Position numbers and translations under genes: made by a program. A stretch of 64,000 nt of DNA from positions 868,001 to 932,000 of the forward strand of contig NZ_CP053084.1 in assembly GCF_013004065.1 (NCBI RefSeq), in the 5' to 3' direction. This DNA is from Limnobacter sp. SAORIC-580 (GTDB taxonomy: Bacteria; Pseudomonadota; Gammaproteobacteria; Burkholderiales; Burkholderiaceae_B). Below are positions 26,353 to 34,262 of the stretch, one piece after another. Each line of letters begins with the position of its first letter. Within the stretch, counting starts at the first letter, position 1. The notes beneath the pieces were generated by a model. The model ran no database searches and was not told the DNA's origin. It was given only the letters and a program-made list of their open reading frames with translations.

Positions 26353-27573
26353 TTACTGATAGACCTTCAGACGCTTTGCAATCAACAGTGCGGTCAAGTT
26401 AAACGAGATCGCGATCACGCTGCATATCCAGAAGTTTTCGATCAGACCCTCTGCATTGCGCGAGATCACCATGCCACCCACCAAGGCGGCAAGGCCCATG
26501 GCAGCAGATTGCATGGACGAGTTCAGGGTCATGAATGTGCCCCTGTTTTTCGGATTGCCTGCTGCGCTGACCAAAGCCATGCCTGGAATCATTCTTCCGC
26601 TGACAAACACAAAGAAGAACGTGGTGATCACCAGAATGACTGTCATGCTCAGGCCCGCAGTCACAGTAATCAATGCCATGGGCAACACTGCAACACCGGC
26701 GATGATTTGCAGCATTTTCAATTTGCCAATTCGATCGCTGAGCTTGCCGATGATTTGCGCACTGAACAAGGTCGCCGCGCCGCCAGCCAGATAAATGACC
26801 GGAATGTCCGAAGGCGTCAGCCCTGCATTGATTTGCATGTAAATCGTGATGTACGGAATGATTGAAAACCCGGCGAAGATCATGCAAAACGAAAACAGGA
26901 ACGCACGCAGGTGATTCGAATCGCGAAGCACCTGTGCAATGCCCTGAAGTGGGCCGGTTTCGCCCCGCGCATGCAAATGGCCTTGCAGTGTCGGAATGAC
27001 GTACCAGCCGGCCACCGCCAATACAAAGCTGATGCCGGCAATTCCGAAGAAGGGGGTGTGCCAGTCCGAATTGGCGGCCACGTAAAGACCCAGAGGCACA
27101 CCCATCACCGTAGACACGGAGAATGAGGTCATGATGACACCCATGGCTTTGCCCCTGCGCGCGAAGGGCACCACATCGGCCACAATGGTTTGAATCATCG
27201 CCGATAAAATTCCGCCAAAAAGCCCGGCAGCGATTCTGGCGCTCATCAGCGTTTCATAGGTGGGCGCAAGGCCGCAGGCCAAAGTGGCCACGGTAAACAA
27301 CACATACAAAATCAACAACAATCGGCGCCGTTCAAACCGGTCAATGTACAAGGAGGCCAACAAACCCGAGGCACCGGCCGCGAAAGTGTAGGCGGACACC
27401 AGCAGGCCGAACTTCGCATCGGAAATTGCAAAAGCCTGCGTGAGCTGTGGCCCCAGCGGCATCATGATCATGAAGTCGAGAATGTGGGTGAATTGTATGC
27501 CAGCAAGAATCAGCAGCAACGCCCACTCGCGCTGGGGCGTCATTGTCACTTGGCATGCGGTGGGGCTGTTCAT
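26353..27573 (-). CDS. Major facilitator superfamily transporter
   Basis: 406 residues with about 12 transmembrane helices in two halves. The loop between helices 2 and 3 has the family pattern (SLYIDRFERRRLLL), repeated in weaker form in the second half (GKLSDRIGKLKML). It resembles AraJ-type drug or sugar efflux permeases, but the substrate cannot be inferred. It probably stands alone, 55 bases after the start of the AEC transporter gene on the same strand. Confidence 0.85.
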   Translation of the reverse strand: MNSPTACQVTMTPQREWALLLILAGIQFTHILDFMIMMPLGPQLTQAFAISDAKFGLLVSAYTFAAGASGLLASLYIDRFERRRLLLILYVLFTVATLACGLAPTYETLMSARIAAGLFGGILSAMIQTIVADVVPFARRGKAMGVIMTSFSVSTVMGVPLGLYVAANSDWHTPFFGIAGISFVLAVAGWYVIPTLQGHLHARGETGPLQGIAQVLRDSNHLRAFLFSFCMIFAGFSIIPYITIYMQINAGLTPSDIPVIYLAGGAATLFSAQIIGKLSDRIGKLKMLQIIAGVAVLPMALITVTAGLSMTVILVITTFFFVFVSGRMIPGMALVSAAGNPKNRGTFMTLNSSMQSAAMGLAALVGGMVISRNAEGLIENFWICSVIAISFNLTALLIAKRLKVYQ

Positions 27574-27628
27574 GTACTGCTACCTGTGGATGGTTTTTTG
27601 CTTTTGACCTTGAGTTTAACCCGCTACC

Positions 27629-28573
27629 TTAATGACCCAGGGCGGTGAGTGCATAAATGCCGATCGTCATGGAGACGATGGACACCAGCGTGGTGAGCGC
27701 AATGATGTTGGCGGCCAACTTGCCGTCGCCGCCGGCAGCCACAGCCATTGCGAAGCTGGCGGCTGCAGTGGGGCTTGAGAAAAACATCCAGAGAATGATC
27801 AGGTCTCGCCCTTCAATGCCTATGGCCCATGCAGCAGCGCAGGCCAGCACGGGCAGTATTGCAATTTTAATGGCGCTTGATTGCGTGGCTGACATGCCCG
27901 AGGCCTTGACCCCGGCCAATGAAAGTGTGCCCCCCACACAGATCAGCGCCAGTGGGAGAGTAAGCCCGGCAAAGTACTCGCCCGATTTTAACAGCCACTG
28001 GGGAATGTAAAGCTGGATTGCGCTGGCCAACATGCCCAGCACCACCGCAATAATAAGAGGGTTTTTAAGCAGTTCCTTACCCACTGCGGCTGGGCTGAAT
28101 TTCAGGGTGGGGCTGTAAATAGAGAGAATCAACACCGACAGCACATTGAACAACAAAATGGTAAAGCCAACCAACACACCGCCCACTGACAGGCCGTAGT
28201 CGCCGTAGTAACTGGCCACCAGCGCAAAACTGACCACACCACAATTGCCCCGGAAAGCACCCTGAACAAACACCCCGCGTTGACCATAGGGAACAAAGCG
28301 GGAGGCCCACCACCAGCTGGCCAGAAAACCCGACACCGTTGCAGCACAGAGAAAAAGTACCAATTTGGCATTGAATGCGCTTTGCAGATCGGCCTGCCAA
28401 ATGGACAGGAAGAACAGCGTTGGCATGGTGGCTTTGTAGGTGAGGGTGGAGGCGGTTTGAATGAACGAGTCGTTGATGAGTTTGACCTTGCGTAACAGCA
28501 AGCCCATGAAGACCATCGCGAATACAGGGGCGGTGACTCCCAGAATTTCCGAGAGCACATTGACTTGGGTCAT
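27629..28573 (-). CDS. AEC-family (auxin efflux carrier type) transporter
   Basis: 314 residues with about ten predicted helices in a 5+5 arrangement typical of the AEC/malonate-auxin carrier family; the N-terminal half starts VLSEILGVTAPVFAMVFMGL and the second half has ICVGGTLSLAGV. Family members move small carboxylates such as malonate or export other anions. It is separated from the aldehyde-dehydrogenase/DUF779 unit by 193 bases that include hairpins, so it may be read through from that unit or have its own promoter. Confidence 0.82.
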   Translation of the reverse strand: MTQVNVLSEILGVTAPVFAMVFMGLLLRKVKLINDSFIQTASTLTYKATMPTLFFLSIWQADLQSAFNAKLVLFLCAATVSGFLASWWWASRFVPYGQRGVFVQGAFRGNCGVVSFALVASYYGDYGLSVGGVLVGFTILLFNVLSVLILSIYSPTLKFSPAAVGKELLKNPLIIAVVLGMLASAIQLYIPQWLLKSGEYFAGLTLPLALICVGGTLSLAGVKASGMSATQSSAIKIAILPVLACAAAWAIGIEGRDLIILWMFFSSPTAAASFAMAVAAGGDGKLAANIIALTTLVSIVSMTIGIYALTALGH

Positions 28574-28623
28574 GTTGACAGGTGTCGTTTGAAGTGATGC
28601 GTATTATTTCATTACTGAACTTT

Positions 28624-28684
28624 GGGTCAATTGTGGATGACCCTTGGGGGCTGCGCAGTGCGCAGACACCTTGTAGGTAGCCCC
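28624..28684. other. Hairpin plus three-way-junction-like structure
   Basis: GGGTCA (28624-28629) pairs with TGACCC (28638-28643). Directly after, GGGGCT (28647-28652) pairs with AGCCCC (28679-28684) and encloses two small hairpins, GCGC-AGT-GCGC and ACCT-TGT-AGGT. All pairs are Watson-Crick, so the strand is not decided. It lies in the 193-base gap after DUF779 and before the AEC gene. No T tract, so not a standard terminator. Confidence 0.45.
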
Positions 28685-28766
28685 TCGCTACGAATCAAAC
28701 CGGGCGTATTCAGGCTTTCAGGCGGAGGAGGGCATGCGACTTTGCAAATGCAACTATTGAATGACT

Positions 28767-29150
28767 TTAGTAATCTCGTGAATCCGCATTTTCAACCGGC
28801 AACAACGCCGCAAACTCTTCATCCGAATACAGCCGAGAGCGGGTCAGAAATCGCATGCCACTGGGGCGTTCCAGGCTGAACATTCCACCGTTACCCTTCA
28901 CCACATCAATGGTCAAATGCGTGTGTTCCCAATAGGCAAACTGCGATTTGCTCATGTAAAAGGGCACGCCACCAATGTCCCCCAGCTTGACATCTGATCC
29001 ACCCAAGGGAAACTCGTTGCGAGGAAACAGCATGGGTGCGCTGCCATCACAACAACCGCCACTTTGATGAAAAATCACATCACCATGCTGAGCTTTCAAG
29101 GTCGCGATCAATTCCAGTGCCTGAGGGCTTGCGCTGACTCGGTTTACCAT
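28767..29150 (-). CDS. DUF779 protein linked to aldehyde dehydrogenase
   Basis: 127 residues from the ATG at 29150, chosen because GGAG lies 6 bases before it; the frame is open a further 39 bases. The conserved DUF779 features are present: HQSGGCCDGSAPMLFP, WEHTHLTIDVVKG, and RPSGMRFLTRSRLYSDEE. The family nearly always sits next to acetaldehyde-type dehydrogenases. The paired cysteines and histidines suggest a metal or redox site, but no function is established. It is second in the operon, 76 bases after the dehydrogenase gene. Confidence 0.85.
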   Translation of the reverse strand: MVNRVSASPQALELIATLKAQHGDVIFHQSGGCCDGSAPMLFPRNEFPLGGSDVKLGDIGGVPFYMSKSQFAYWEHTHLTIDVVKGNGGMFSLERPSGMRFLTRSRLYSDEEFAALLPVENADSRDY

Positions 29151-29226
29151 TCTTTTCTCCACATCAATGAAAATGCCGCCCAATCCCATTGGAATTGAGC
29201 GGTGTGAGCCAATTCAATCAATGCGC

Positions 29227-30747
29227 TTAGAAAAAGCCTAAGGAGGTGGGGTTGTAGCTCACCAGCAGGTTTTTGGTTTGCTGGTAGTGGTGCAACATCA
29301 TTTTGTGGTTTTCGCGGCCAATGCCCGATTGCTTGTAGCCACCAAAGGCGGCATGTGCCGGGTAGAGATGGTAACAATTGGTCCACACGCGGCCAGCCTG
29401 AATGGCACGGCCCATTCGGAAAGCGCGCGCGCCATCCCGACTCCACACCCCTGCGCCCAAACCGTACAGTGTGTCGTTGGCAATTTGCAGGGCTTCGGCT
29501 TCGTCTTTAAAGGTAGTCACCGACAACACGGGGCCGAAAATTTCTTCCTGAAAAATACGCATTTTGTTGTGCCCCTGGAACACGGTTGGCTTCACATAGT
29601 AGCCGCCAGCCAAGTCGCCGCTTTGTTTGTTCTGCTCGCCACCAATGAGGCACTTGGCGCCTTCTTGTTTGCCCAGATCGATGTAACTCAGGATTTTCTC
29701 CAGTTGCTCTGAGGAAGCTTGAGCGCCGATCATGGTGCTTTCATCGAGCGGGTTGCCTTGTTTGATTTTGCCTACCCGTTCAATGGCGCGTTCGATGAAG
29801 GCATCGTAAATATCCTCCTGAATCAGTGCGCGTGACGGGCATGTGCACACTTCGCCTTGGTTCAATGCAAACATGGCAAAACCTTCGAGGGTTTTGTCAA
29901 AGAATGCATCGTCTGCGTCCATGATGTCAGAGAAGAAAATATTGGGTGATTTTCCGCCCAATTCCAGCGTGACTGGAATCAGGTTTTGTGCGGCGTATTG
30001 CATGATCAGTCGGCCTGTGGATGTTTCACCGGTGAATGCAATTTTTGAAATACGCGGATTGCTCGCCAGTGGTTTGCCAGCTTCCAGTCCAAACCCATTC
30101 ACGATGTTCAGCACGCCGGGCGGCAGCAAGTCAGCAATCAAATCCATCACCACCAGCAACGATGCTGGTGTTTGTTCTGCAGGCTTTAACACCACACAAT
30201 TGCCGGCAGCCAATGCAGGTGCCAACTTCCAGGCTGCCATGAGAATTGGAAAATTCCAGGGGATGATTTGCCCCACAACACCCAGTGGTTCATTGAAGTG
30301 ATAAGCGTAGGTTTGGTGGTCTATCTCGCAAATGCTGCCTTCTTCGCCGCGAATACAGGCTGCGAAATAACGGAAATGATCGATCGCAAGGGGAATGTCC
30401 GCAGCCATGGTCTCCCGCAGCGGTTTGCCGTTGTCCAGTGTTTCAGCCACGGCGATCAGGCGCAGGTTTTCTTCCATGCGGTCGGCAATGCGGTTCAGAA
30501 TCATGGAGCGTTCTGTGGGTGAGCGTTTGCCCCAAGCGTCTTTCGCTGCATGCGCAGCATCCAGCGCCAGTTCAATGTCTTCAGCTTGAGAGCGAGCAAC
30601 CTTGCAAAGCACTTGGCCTGTGACTGGGGTTAAGTTGTCAAAGTATTGTCCGTTCTTGGGCGCGGCCCATTTGCCGCCGATGAAGTTGTCGTACTTTGCT
30701 TTGAATGGAAAGGCCACGCCCAGTTTTAATTCGTCAACCATATTCAT
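29227..30747 (-). CDS. NAD-dependent aldehyde dehydrogenase (ExaC/AcoD type)
   Basis: Oxidises short-chain aldehydes such as acetaldehyde to acids in the cytoplasm with NAD. The 506 residues show [21 protein letters not shown] and KPAEQTP for cofactor binding, the general-base glutamate in [10 protein letters not shown], and the catalytic cysteine in [13 protein letters not shown]. It resembles ExaC and AcoD, which accompany PQQ ethanol oxidation. I use the ATG at 30747, with AGGAG 8 bases upstream. A sigma-54 promoter at 30792 and DUF779 downstream support a role in the alcohol regulon. Confidence 0.9.
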   Translation of the reverse strand: MNMVDELKLGVAFPFKAKYDNFIGGKWAAPKNGQYFDNLTPVTGQVLCKVARSQAEDIELALDAAHAAKDAWGKRSPTERSMILNRIADRMEENLRLIAVAETLDNGKPLRETMAADIPLAIDHFRYFAACIRGEEGSICEIDHQTYAYHFNEPLGVVGQIIPWNFPILMAAWKLAPALAAGNCVVLKPAEQTPASLLVVMDLIADLLPPGVLNIVNGFGLEAGKPLASNPRISKIAFTGETSTGRLIMQYAAQNLIPVTLELGGKSPNIFFSDIMDADDAFFDKTLEGFAMFALNQGEVCTCPSRALIQEDIYDAFIERAIERVGKIKQGNPLDESTMIGAQASSEQLEKILSYIDLGKQEGAKCLIGGEQNKQSGDLAGGYYVKPTVFQGHNKMRIFQEEIFGPVLSVTTFKDEAEALQIANDTLYGLGAGVWSRDGARAFRMGRAIQAGRVWTNCYHLYPAHAAFGGYKQSGIGRENHKMMLHHYQQTKNLLVSYNPTSLGFF

Positions 30748-30791
30748 GTCCCTAACTCCTTTTTAATGTTGATGGTGGTAGGGCGCTTTGC

Positions 30792-30806
30792 GCAATGGGC
30801 ATGCCA
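30792..30806 (-). promoter_or_regulatory. Sigma-54 -24/-12 promoter before the aldehyde dehydrogenase
   Basis: On the minus strand: TGGCAT-GCCCA-TTGC, an exact fit to the TGGCAY-N5-TTGC consensus. It is 44 bases before the start codon, leaving about 33 bases of leader. Confidence 0.8.
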
Positions 30807-30922
30807 GCGTCGATTGCCAACAATTTCCGGAAGTTCTTTTCCGAAAGTCGATCTGGCTTGAAAAGCAATCAGGAATAAATTTGCCGGACTTGGAGCAAGG
30901 GTGGCAGAAGGATTTTGAATTT

Positions 30923-30944
30923 ATTATGCAATTATTTGCATAAT
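30923..30944. promoter_or_regulatory. Perfect palindrome upstream of the aldehyde dehydrogenase promoter
   Basis: ATTATGCAA and TTGCATAAT face each other across four bases. It lies about 115 bases upstream of the -24 element, a normal distance for an enhancer-binding protein, but its sequence differs from the two motif types seen at the other sigma-54 promoters. Confidence 0.5.
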
Positions 30945-30984
30945 TTTGTTGCGCTGCACAGTTTTGACACACCAAAAAGGGGGG

Positions 30985-32061
30985 TTAGTTCGCCTGAATT
31001 TCGTTGAGAAACAATTCCAGTGCCTGTGTTCTTCCCAGGTTCAATGGATTGTAGCCTGCCGCATTCTTGACGTGTTCCAACACTTCCGCACTGCGCAACC
31101 AAGGCAGCAAAATGTCCAGTGCCGGGTATTGCAAATCGCTGTTGTGCAACACCAAAAAATAACGCTCTTTGGACACTGCCCTGAATTGCAGGCCGTAATG
31201 GTCAGCCGCAGCTCGAATGCCCAAGCCCAAATCACCGTGTCCCGCTGCAATCGTACAGGCCACTGCCAAATGGGAGTTCTCTTCGTGAAAAAATCCCGGC
31301 AAGTCTTCTGCCTTCAGGCAGGCCTTGGTAATCAAGGCATCAAGTTGGTGGTGAGTGGATGAAGCCGAGTTGCGGTTCACCAGCAGGGCACGCCTTTGGG
31401 CCACATCCTCCAGAGTGGGGGGCTTGGTGGCTGGGCGGCTCATCCAGCCGATGTCGCGCTCGAACAGTTCAATCACACTGAGGTTGGAACCACGCAACCA
31501 GCGCCGCATGATGTGATGGACATGGGAGTGTTCTTCAAGGCCAACAGGCAAGTGGCAGCCGGCCACGCGCACTTCACCGCGGTGCAGTGCCGAGAGCGCC
31601 GCAATACTGCCCGACCAGCGCAGCGACAGTTGAAGCTTTTTGTACAGCGCAGTGTTTTGAAACAAGTTCTGAAGCACCAGGTCGTCGCTCAGCGCAAGGC
31701 TGATCCAGGGTTTGTTTTGATCAACATCCAGCCATTCGGCGTTCAGTTGCTCGCCCACGGTACCCAGGTCGGGTGCCACGCGCACATTGCCTTGCTCCAC
31801 CATCCAGATCAACTTGTGACCGAACCGGGTCAGGCATGCCCCCGCGCGTCCGTGCGTAGCCACCAGTTCTTCACCCAGCATGAGGTTGTATTGCTGGATT
31901 TGCGACCATAAGGTACGGTAAGAGATGCCCAGCGCCTTACAGGCCAGCGAGATTGAACCTTCCGAGTCAATGGTTTTAAGGGTGTTCAACATGCGCTGGT
32001 CCAGTTCAACAAACTGACCATCGTCTTTTTTCCAGCGGGCGGATACTTTTAAATTGAGCAT
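30985..32061 (-). CDS. ModE-like HTH regulator with periplasmic-binding-like sensor domain
   Basis: 358 residues from the ATG at 32061 (the frame extends 90 bases further, into the divergent gene, so the shorter form is preferred). The N-terminal winged helix (about 20-85: MLNTLKTIDSEGSISLACKALGISYRTLW) resembles ModE/LysR-type helices. Residues from about 120 on look like the substrate-binding-like domain also found beside molybdate-related regulators (VRVAGCHLPVGL, AVACTIAAGHGDLGLGIRAAA). Such proteins sense small ligands or oxyanions; tungstate or molybdate is an attractive idea given the tungsten-type enzyme downstream, but unproven. It is divergent from the SoxYZ-like gene. Confidence 0.72.
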   Translation of the reverse strand: MLNLKVSARWKKDDGQFVELDQRMLNTLKTIDSEGSISLACKALGISYRTLWSQIQQYNLMLGEELVATHGRAGACLTRFGHKLIWMVEQGNVRVAPDLGTVGEQLNAEWLDVDQNKPWISLALSDDLVLQNLFQNTALYKKLQLSLRWSGSIAALSALHRGEVRVAGCHLPVGLEEHSHVHHIMRRWLRGSNLSVIELFERDIGWMSRPATKPPTLEDVAQRRALLVNRNSASSTHHQLDALITKACLKAEDLPGFFHEENSHLAVACTIAAGHGDLGLGIRAAADHYGLQFRAVSKERYFLVLHNSDLQYPALDILLPWLRSAEVLEHVKNAAGYNPLNLGRTQALELFLNEIQAN

Positions 32062-32071
32062 TTGCGGATAC

Positions 32072-32087
32072 AGGCATGTCGATTGCT
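32072..32087 (+). promoter_or_regulatory. Sigma-54 -24/-12 candidate before the SoxYZ-like gene
   Basis: AGGCAT-GTCGA-TTGCT has the required GG/GC spacing and matches all but the first consensus base. It lies 41 bases before the start and inside the 66-base divergent gap. Confidence 0.65.
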
Positions 32088-32127
32088 TGCATTCTGACAG
32101 ATTACAAAATGCAGGAGACAAGTAATC

Positions 32128-32979
32128 ATGATGTTCAGCGTTACAAAACAATCGATTAATAAAATGACCCCGCTAGGGGTTTTCTTGAGCGGTTTCTTGC
32201 TGGTGAGCAATTTCTTCGCCAGCCCGGTTCTTGCAGCACCCGCCGAACTTGGCGCAGTCAAAGGCGATTTGACTGGCGGAGACCCGCTGGGTTCCATGCA
32301 GTGGCCTGACATGAAAGGCCAGTTCTTCGATGCCGATGCAAAAACCGTGTTTGATTCTCGCATCAAGGTCACGGTGCCCTTGTTCGCCGAAGATGCCATG
32401 AATGTGCCCGTGTCATTCGATGCTTCCGCACTCGGTAAGGTGAAAAAAATCGTGGTGCTGGTGGACAGAAACCCGATTCGAAAGGTGCTGGAGTTCATTC
32501 CCGAGAAAGCCAAGCCTGCCCTGAATTTTCGTTTCAAGTTGGAGCAAGCCAGCCCCATTCGCGTTGCAGCCCTGACTGAAAATGGTGTGTGGCATGTGGG
32601 CTATGCCTTTATTGAAGCGTCTGGCGGGGGTTGCACCGTGCCTGGCGCAACACGGGCCGATGGCAGCTGGCCACAAACCTTGAACAAGGTGGCTGGCAAA
32701 ATGTTTGATGCCAACCAGTTGCGGGATGACGCACGCCTGCGCGTGCAGGTGTCGCACCCCATGGACACGGGGTTGGTGGCCGGCGTGCCCGCCTTTTACA
32801 TTGAAGAAATGATTTTGCAAGACAAGAACAAACAAGTACTGGCCAAGCTTTACCCCTTTGAGCCTGTGTCGGAGAACCCTTTGTTTTCGTTTGATTTTGA
32901 CAAGAAACCGGTGGGCCCAATCAGCCTGGTAGGGCGCGACAACAACGGCAACCGAATTGATGCAAAGGTTACCCAATGA
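32128..32979 (+). CDS. Quinoprotein-associated SoxYZ-like carrier protein
   Basis: 283-residue exported protein; a long signal sequence is cut near VLAAPA. It joins a SoxY-like and a SoxZ-like half in one chain. The first half carries the equivalent of the SoxY swinging-arm motif as EASGGGCTVPG, with a single cysteine around residue 171. The second half runs VSHPMDTGL to the C-terminus. Proteins of this kind occur with PQQ dehydrogenases and metallo-hydrolase-like partners and may relay sulfur or redox groups; the actual reaction is unknown. It overlaps the next gene by 4 bases. Confidence 0.82.
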   Translation: MMFSVTKQSINKMTPLGVFLSGFLLVSNFFASPVLAAPAELGAVKGDLTGGDPLGSMQWPDMKGQFFDADAKTVFDSRIKVTVPLFAEDAMNVPVSFDASALGKVKKIVVLVDRNPIRKVLEFIPEKAKPALNFRFKLEQASPIRVAALTENGVWHVGYAFIEASGGGCTVPGATRADGSWPQTLNKVAGKMFDANQLRDDARLRVQVSHPMDTGLVAGVPAFYIEEMILQDKNKQVLAKLYPFEPVSENPLFSFDFDKKPVGPISLVGRDNNGNRIDAKVTQ

Positions 32980-33962
32980 ATCTGTTTAAAGCTGTGCGCG
33001 CGATATTTGCCGCATCCACGTTCATTGTTCTTGTTGCCCCTACGCTGGCTGAGCTGCCCAATGTTGCCAAACCAACACCTGACAAAGCTACCCTTGATTA
33101 CGGTTTGAAAGCCACCAAACTGGCGGGTGGCTGGTATGTGATTGCGGGTGCGAACGATGACTTTTCTCAGGCCAATGGCTGCAACATCATCAACACCGGT
33201 TTTTACATGGACGACTCGGGGGTGTACGTCATCAACACCGGAACCTCGCGTATTTATGGCGAGCAACAGCGGACCTTGATCAACTCGGTCAGCAAGAACA
33301 AACCAGTGAAGCAGGTGGTGGCACTGAACCTTCACCCGGATTATTTTTTGGGCAATCAGGCTTACCCGAAAGAGGCGCTTGCCGCCACGAAGTTGACCAT
33401 GCAAGGCATCAAAGCCGAAGCGGCTTTGTATGAAACCAACTTGTACCGTTTGTGTGGCGACTGGATGAAGGGCACTGAAAGCGTATTTCCCGTGCAAACC
33501 ATACTGCCGGGCAACTTCAATAAACTGGGCGATAAGACAATTCAAACCCTTGAATTGAAAGGTCACACCGATTCGGACCTGGTGTTATTTGACCCGGAAA
33601 GCAAAGTGATGTGGGCCGGTGGCCTGGTGTTTTACAAGCGTATTGTGACCACCCCGCATGCCCAGCTGAAACCGTGGATAGAAAGCCTGAAAACACTGCA
33701 AGCCATGAAGCCCAAGGTGGTGGTGCCCAGCCACGGCCCCTTGAGTTGGGGAACTGAGGCCATTGACCAAACCCTGGATTACTTGAGTTGGCTGGACAAA
33801 CGACTGACCGACGCGGCCAATATGGGCGAGGAAATGAATGATGTGATGAAGAAAGGTGCCCCCGAGCGATTCCGAAACTTTGCAGGCTACCCGGCTGAGT
33901 TTTACCGCAATGTGACCAATTTGTACCCTTTGTATGAAAAGCAGGCTTTGGGCGGTTTTTGA
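32976..33962 (+). CDS. Quinoprotein-associated metallo-beta-lactamase-fold protein, degenerate metal site
   Basis: 328-residue exported protein (signal cut near TLAEL). The fold is recognisable from the LNLHPDYFLGNQ, LKGHTDSDLVLFDPESKVMWAGG and VVVPSHGPLSWG segments. The canonical HxHxDH becomes NLHPDY, so two of the histidine positions are changed, and the usual GD before the metal-bridging aspartate is GG. The later histidines (GHT, SHG) remain. It resembles the SoxH-related proteins found in PQQ relay clusters. It forms a pair with the SoxYZ-like gene (ATGA overlap) and has a paralogue at 61631. Confidence 0.8.
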   Translation: MNLFKAVRAIFAASTFIVLVAPTLAELPNVAKPTPDKATLDYGLKATKLAGGWYVIAGANDDFSQANGCNIINTGFYMDDSGVYVINTGTSRIYGEQQRTLINSVSKNKPVKQVVALNLHPDYFLGNQAYPKEALAATKLTMQGIKAEAALYETNLYRLCGDWMKGTESVFPVQTILPGNFNKLGDKTIQTLELKGHTDSDLVLFDPESKVMWAGGLVFYKRIVTTPHAQLKPWIESLKTLQAMKPKVVVPSHGPLSWGTEAIDQTLDYLSWLDKRLTDAANMGEEMNDVMKKGAPERFRNFAGYPAEFYRNVTNLYPLYEKQALGGF

Positions 33963-34045
33963 GCGGAGAGCATAAGGGTTAACGCTGTACCAAGTGTGTC
34001 AAAAAGGGACAGTTTGTGTGTTGCTGAACAGGTGAGCTGTTGCAA

Positions 34046-34060
34046 TGTCACAAAACTGTC
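34046..34060. promoter_or_regulatory. TGTCACAAAACTGTC motif before the XoxF-type gene
   Basis: Identical over 15 bases to the motif before the porin (44282-44296, opposite orientation). TGTCA occurs twice with a period of about one helical turn. It lies some 105 bases upstream of the -24 element, as an activator site should. A related GACAGTTTGTG is at 34008-34018. The 300-base gap 33963-34262 holds these motifs, the sigma-54 promoter and a short leader, and nothing else that I can see. Confidence 0.6.
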
Positions 34061-34163
34061 TCTTTTTTTGCTTATCGCGATCAATGAAATCACTCTAATG
34101 AGGGTGTTTTTGTAACACACTGATTTTATTGAATAAAAAATTTATTTAGATGAAATATTCTAC

Positions 34164-34180
34164 TTGGCATGAAGCTTGCG
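34164..34180 (+). promoter_or_regulatory. Sigma-54 -24/-12 promoter before the XoxF-type dehydrogenase
   Basis: TTGGCAT-GAAGC-TTGCG fits the sigma-54 consensus. Start of transcription would be near 34190, giving a leader of about 70 bases that contains a GCCCC/GGGGC hairpin (34198-34221). A good ribosome site (GAGAGGAG) precedes the ATG at 34263. Confidence 0.85.
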
Positions 34181-34262
34181 CTAGGTTTCTGTGGGTAGCC
34201 CCGACTCTGCAAACGAGGGGCGAGAACCTCAAAGTAACGGATGATGAGAGGAGAAACAAATA

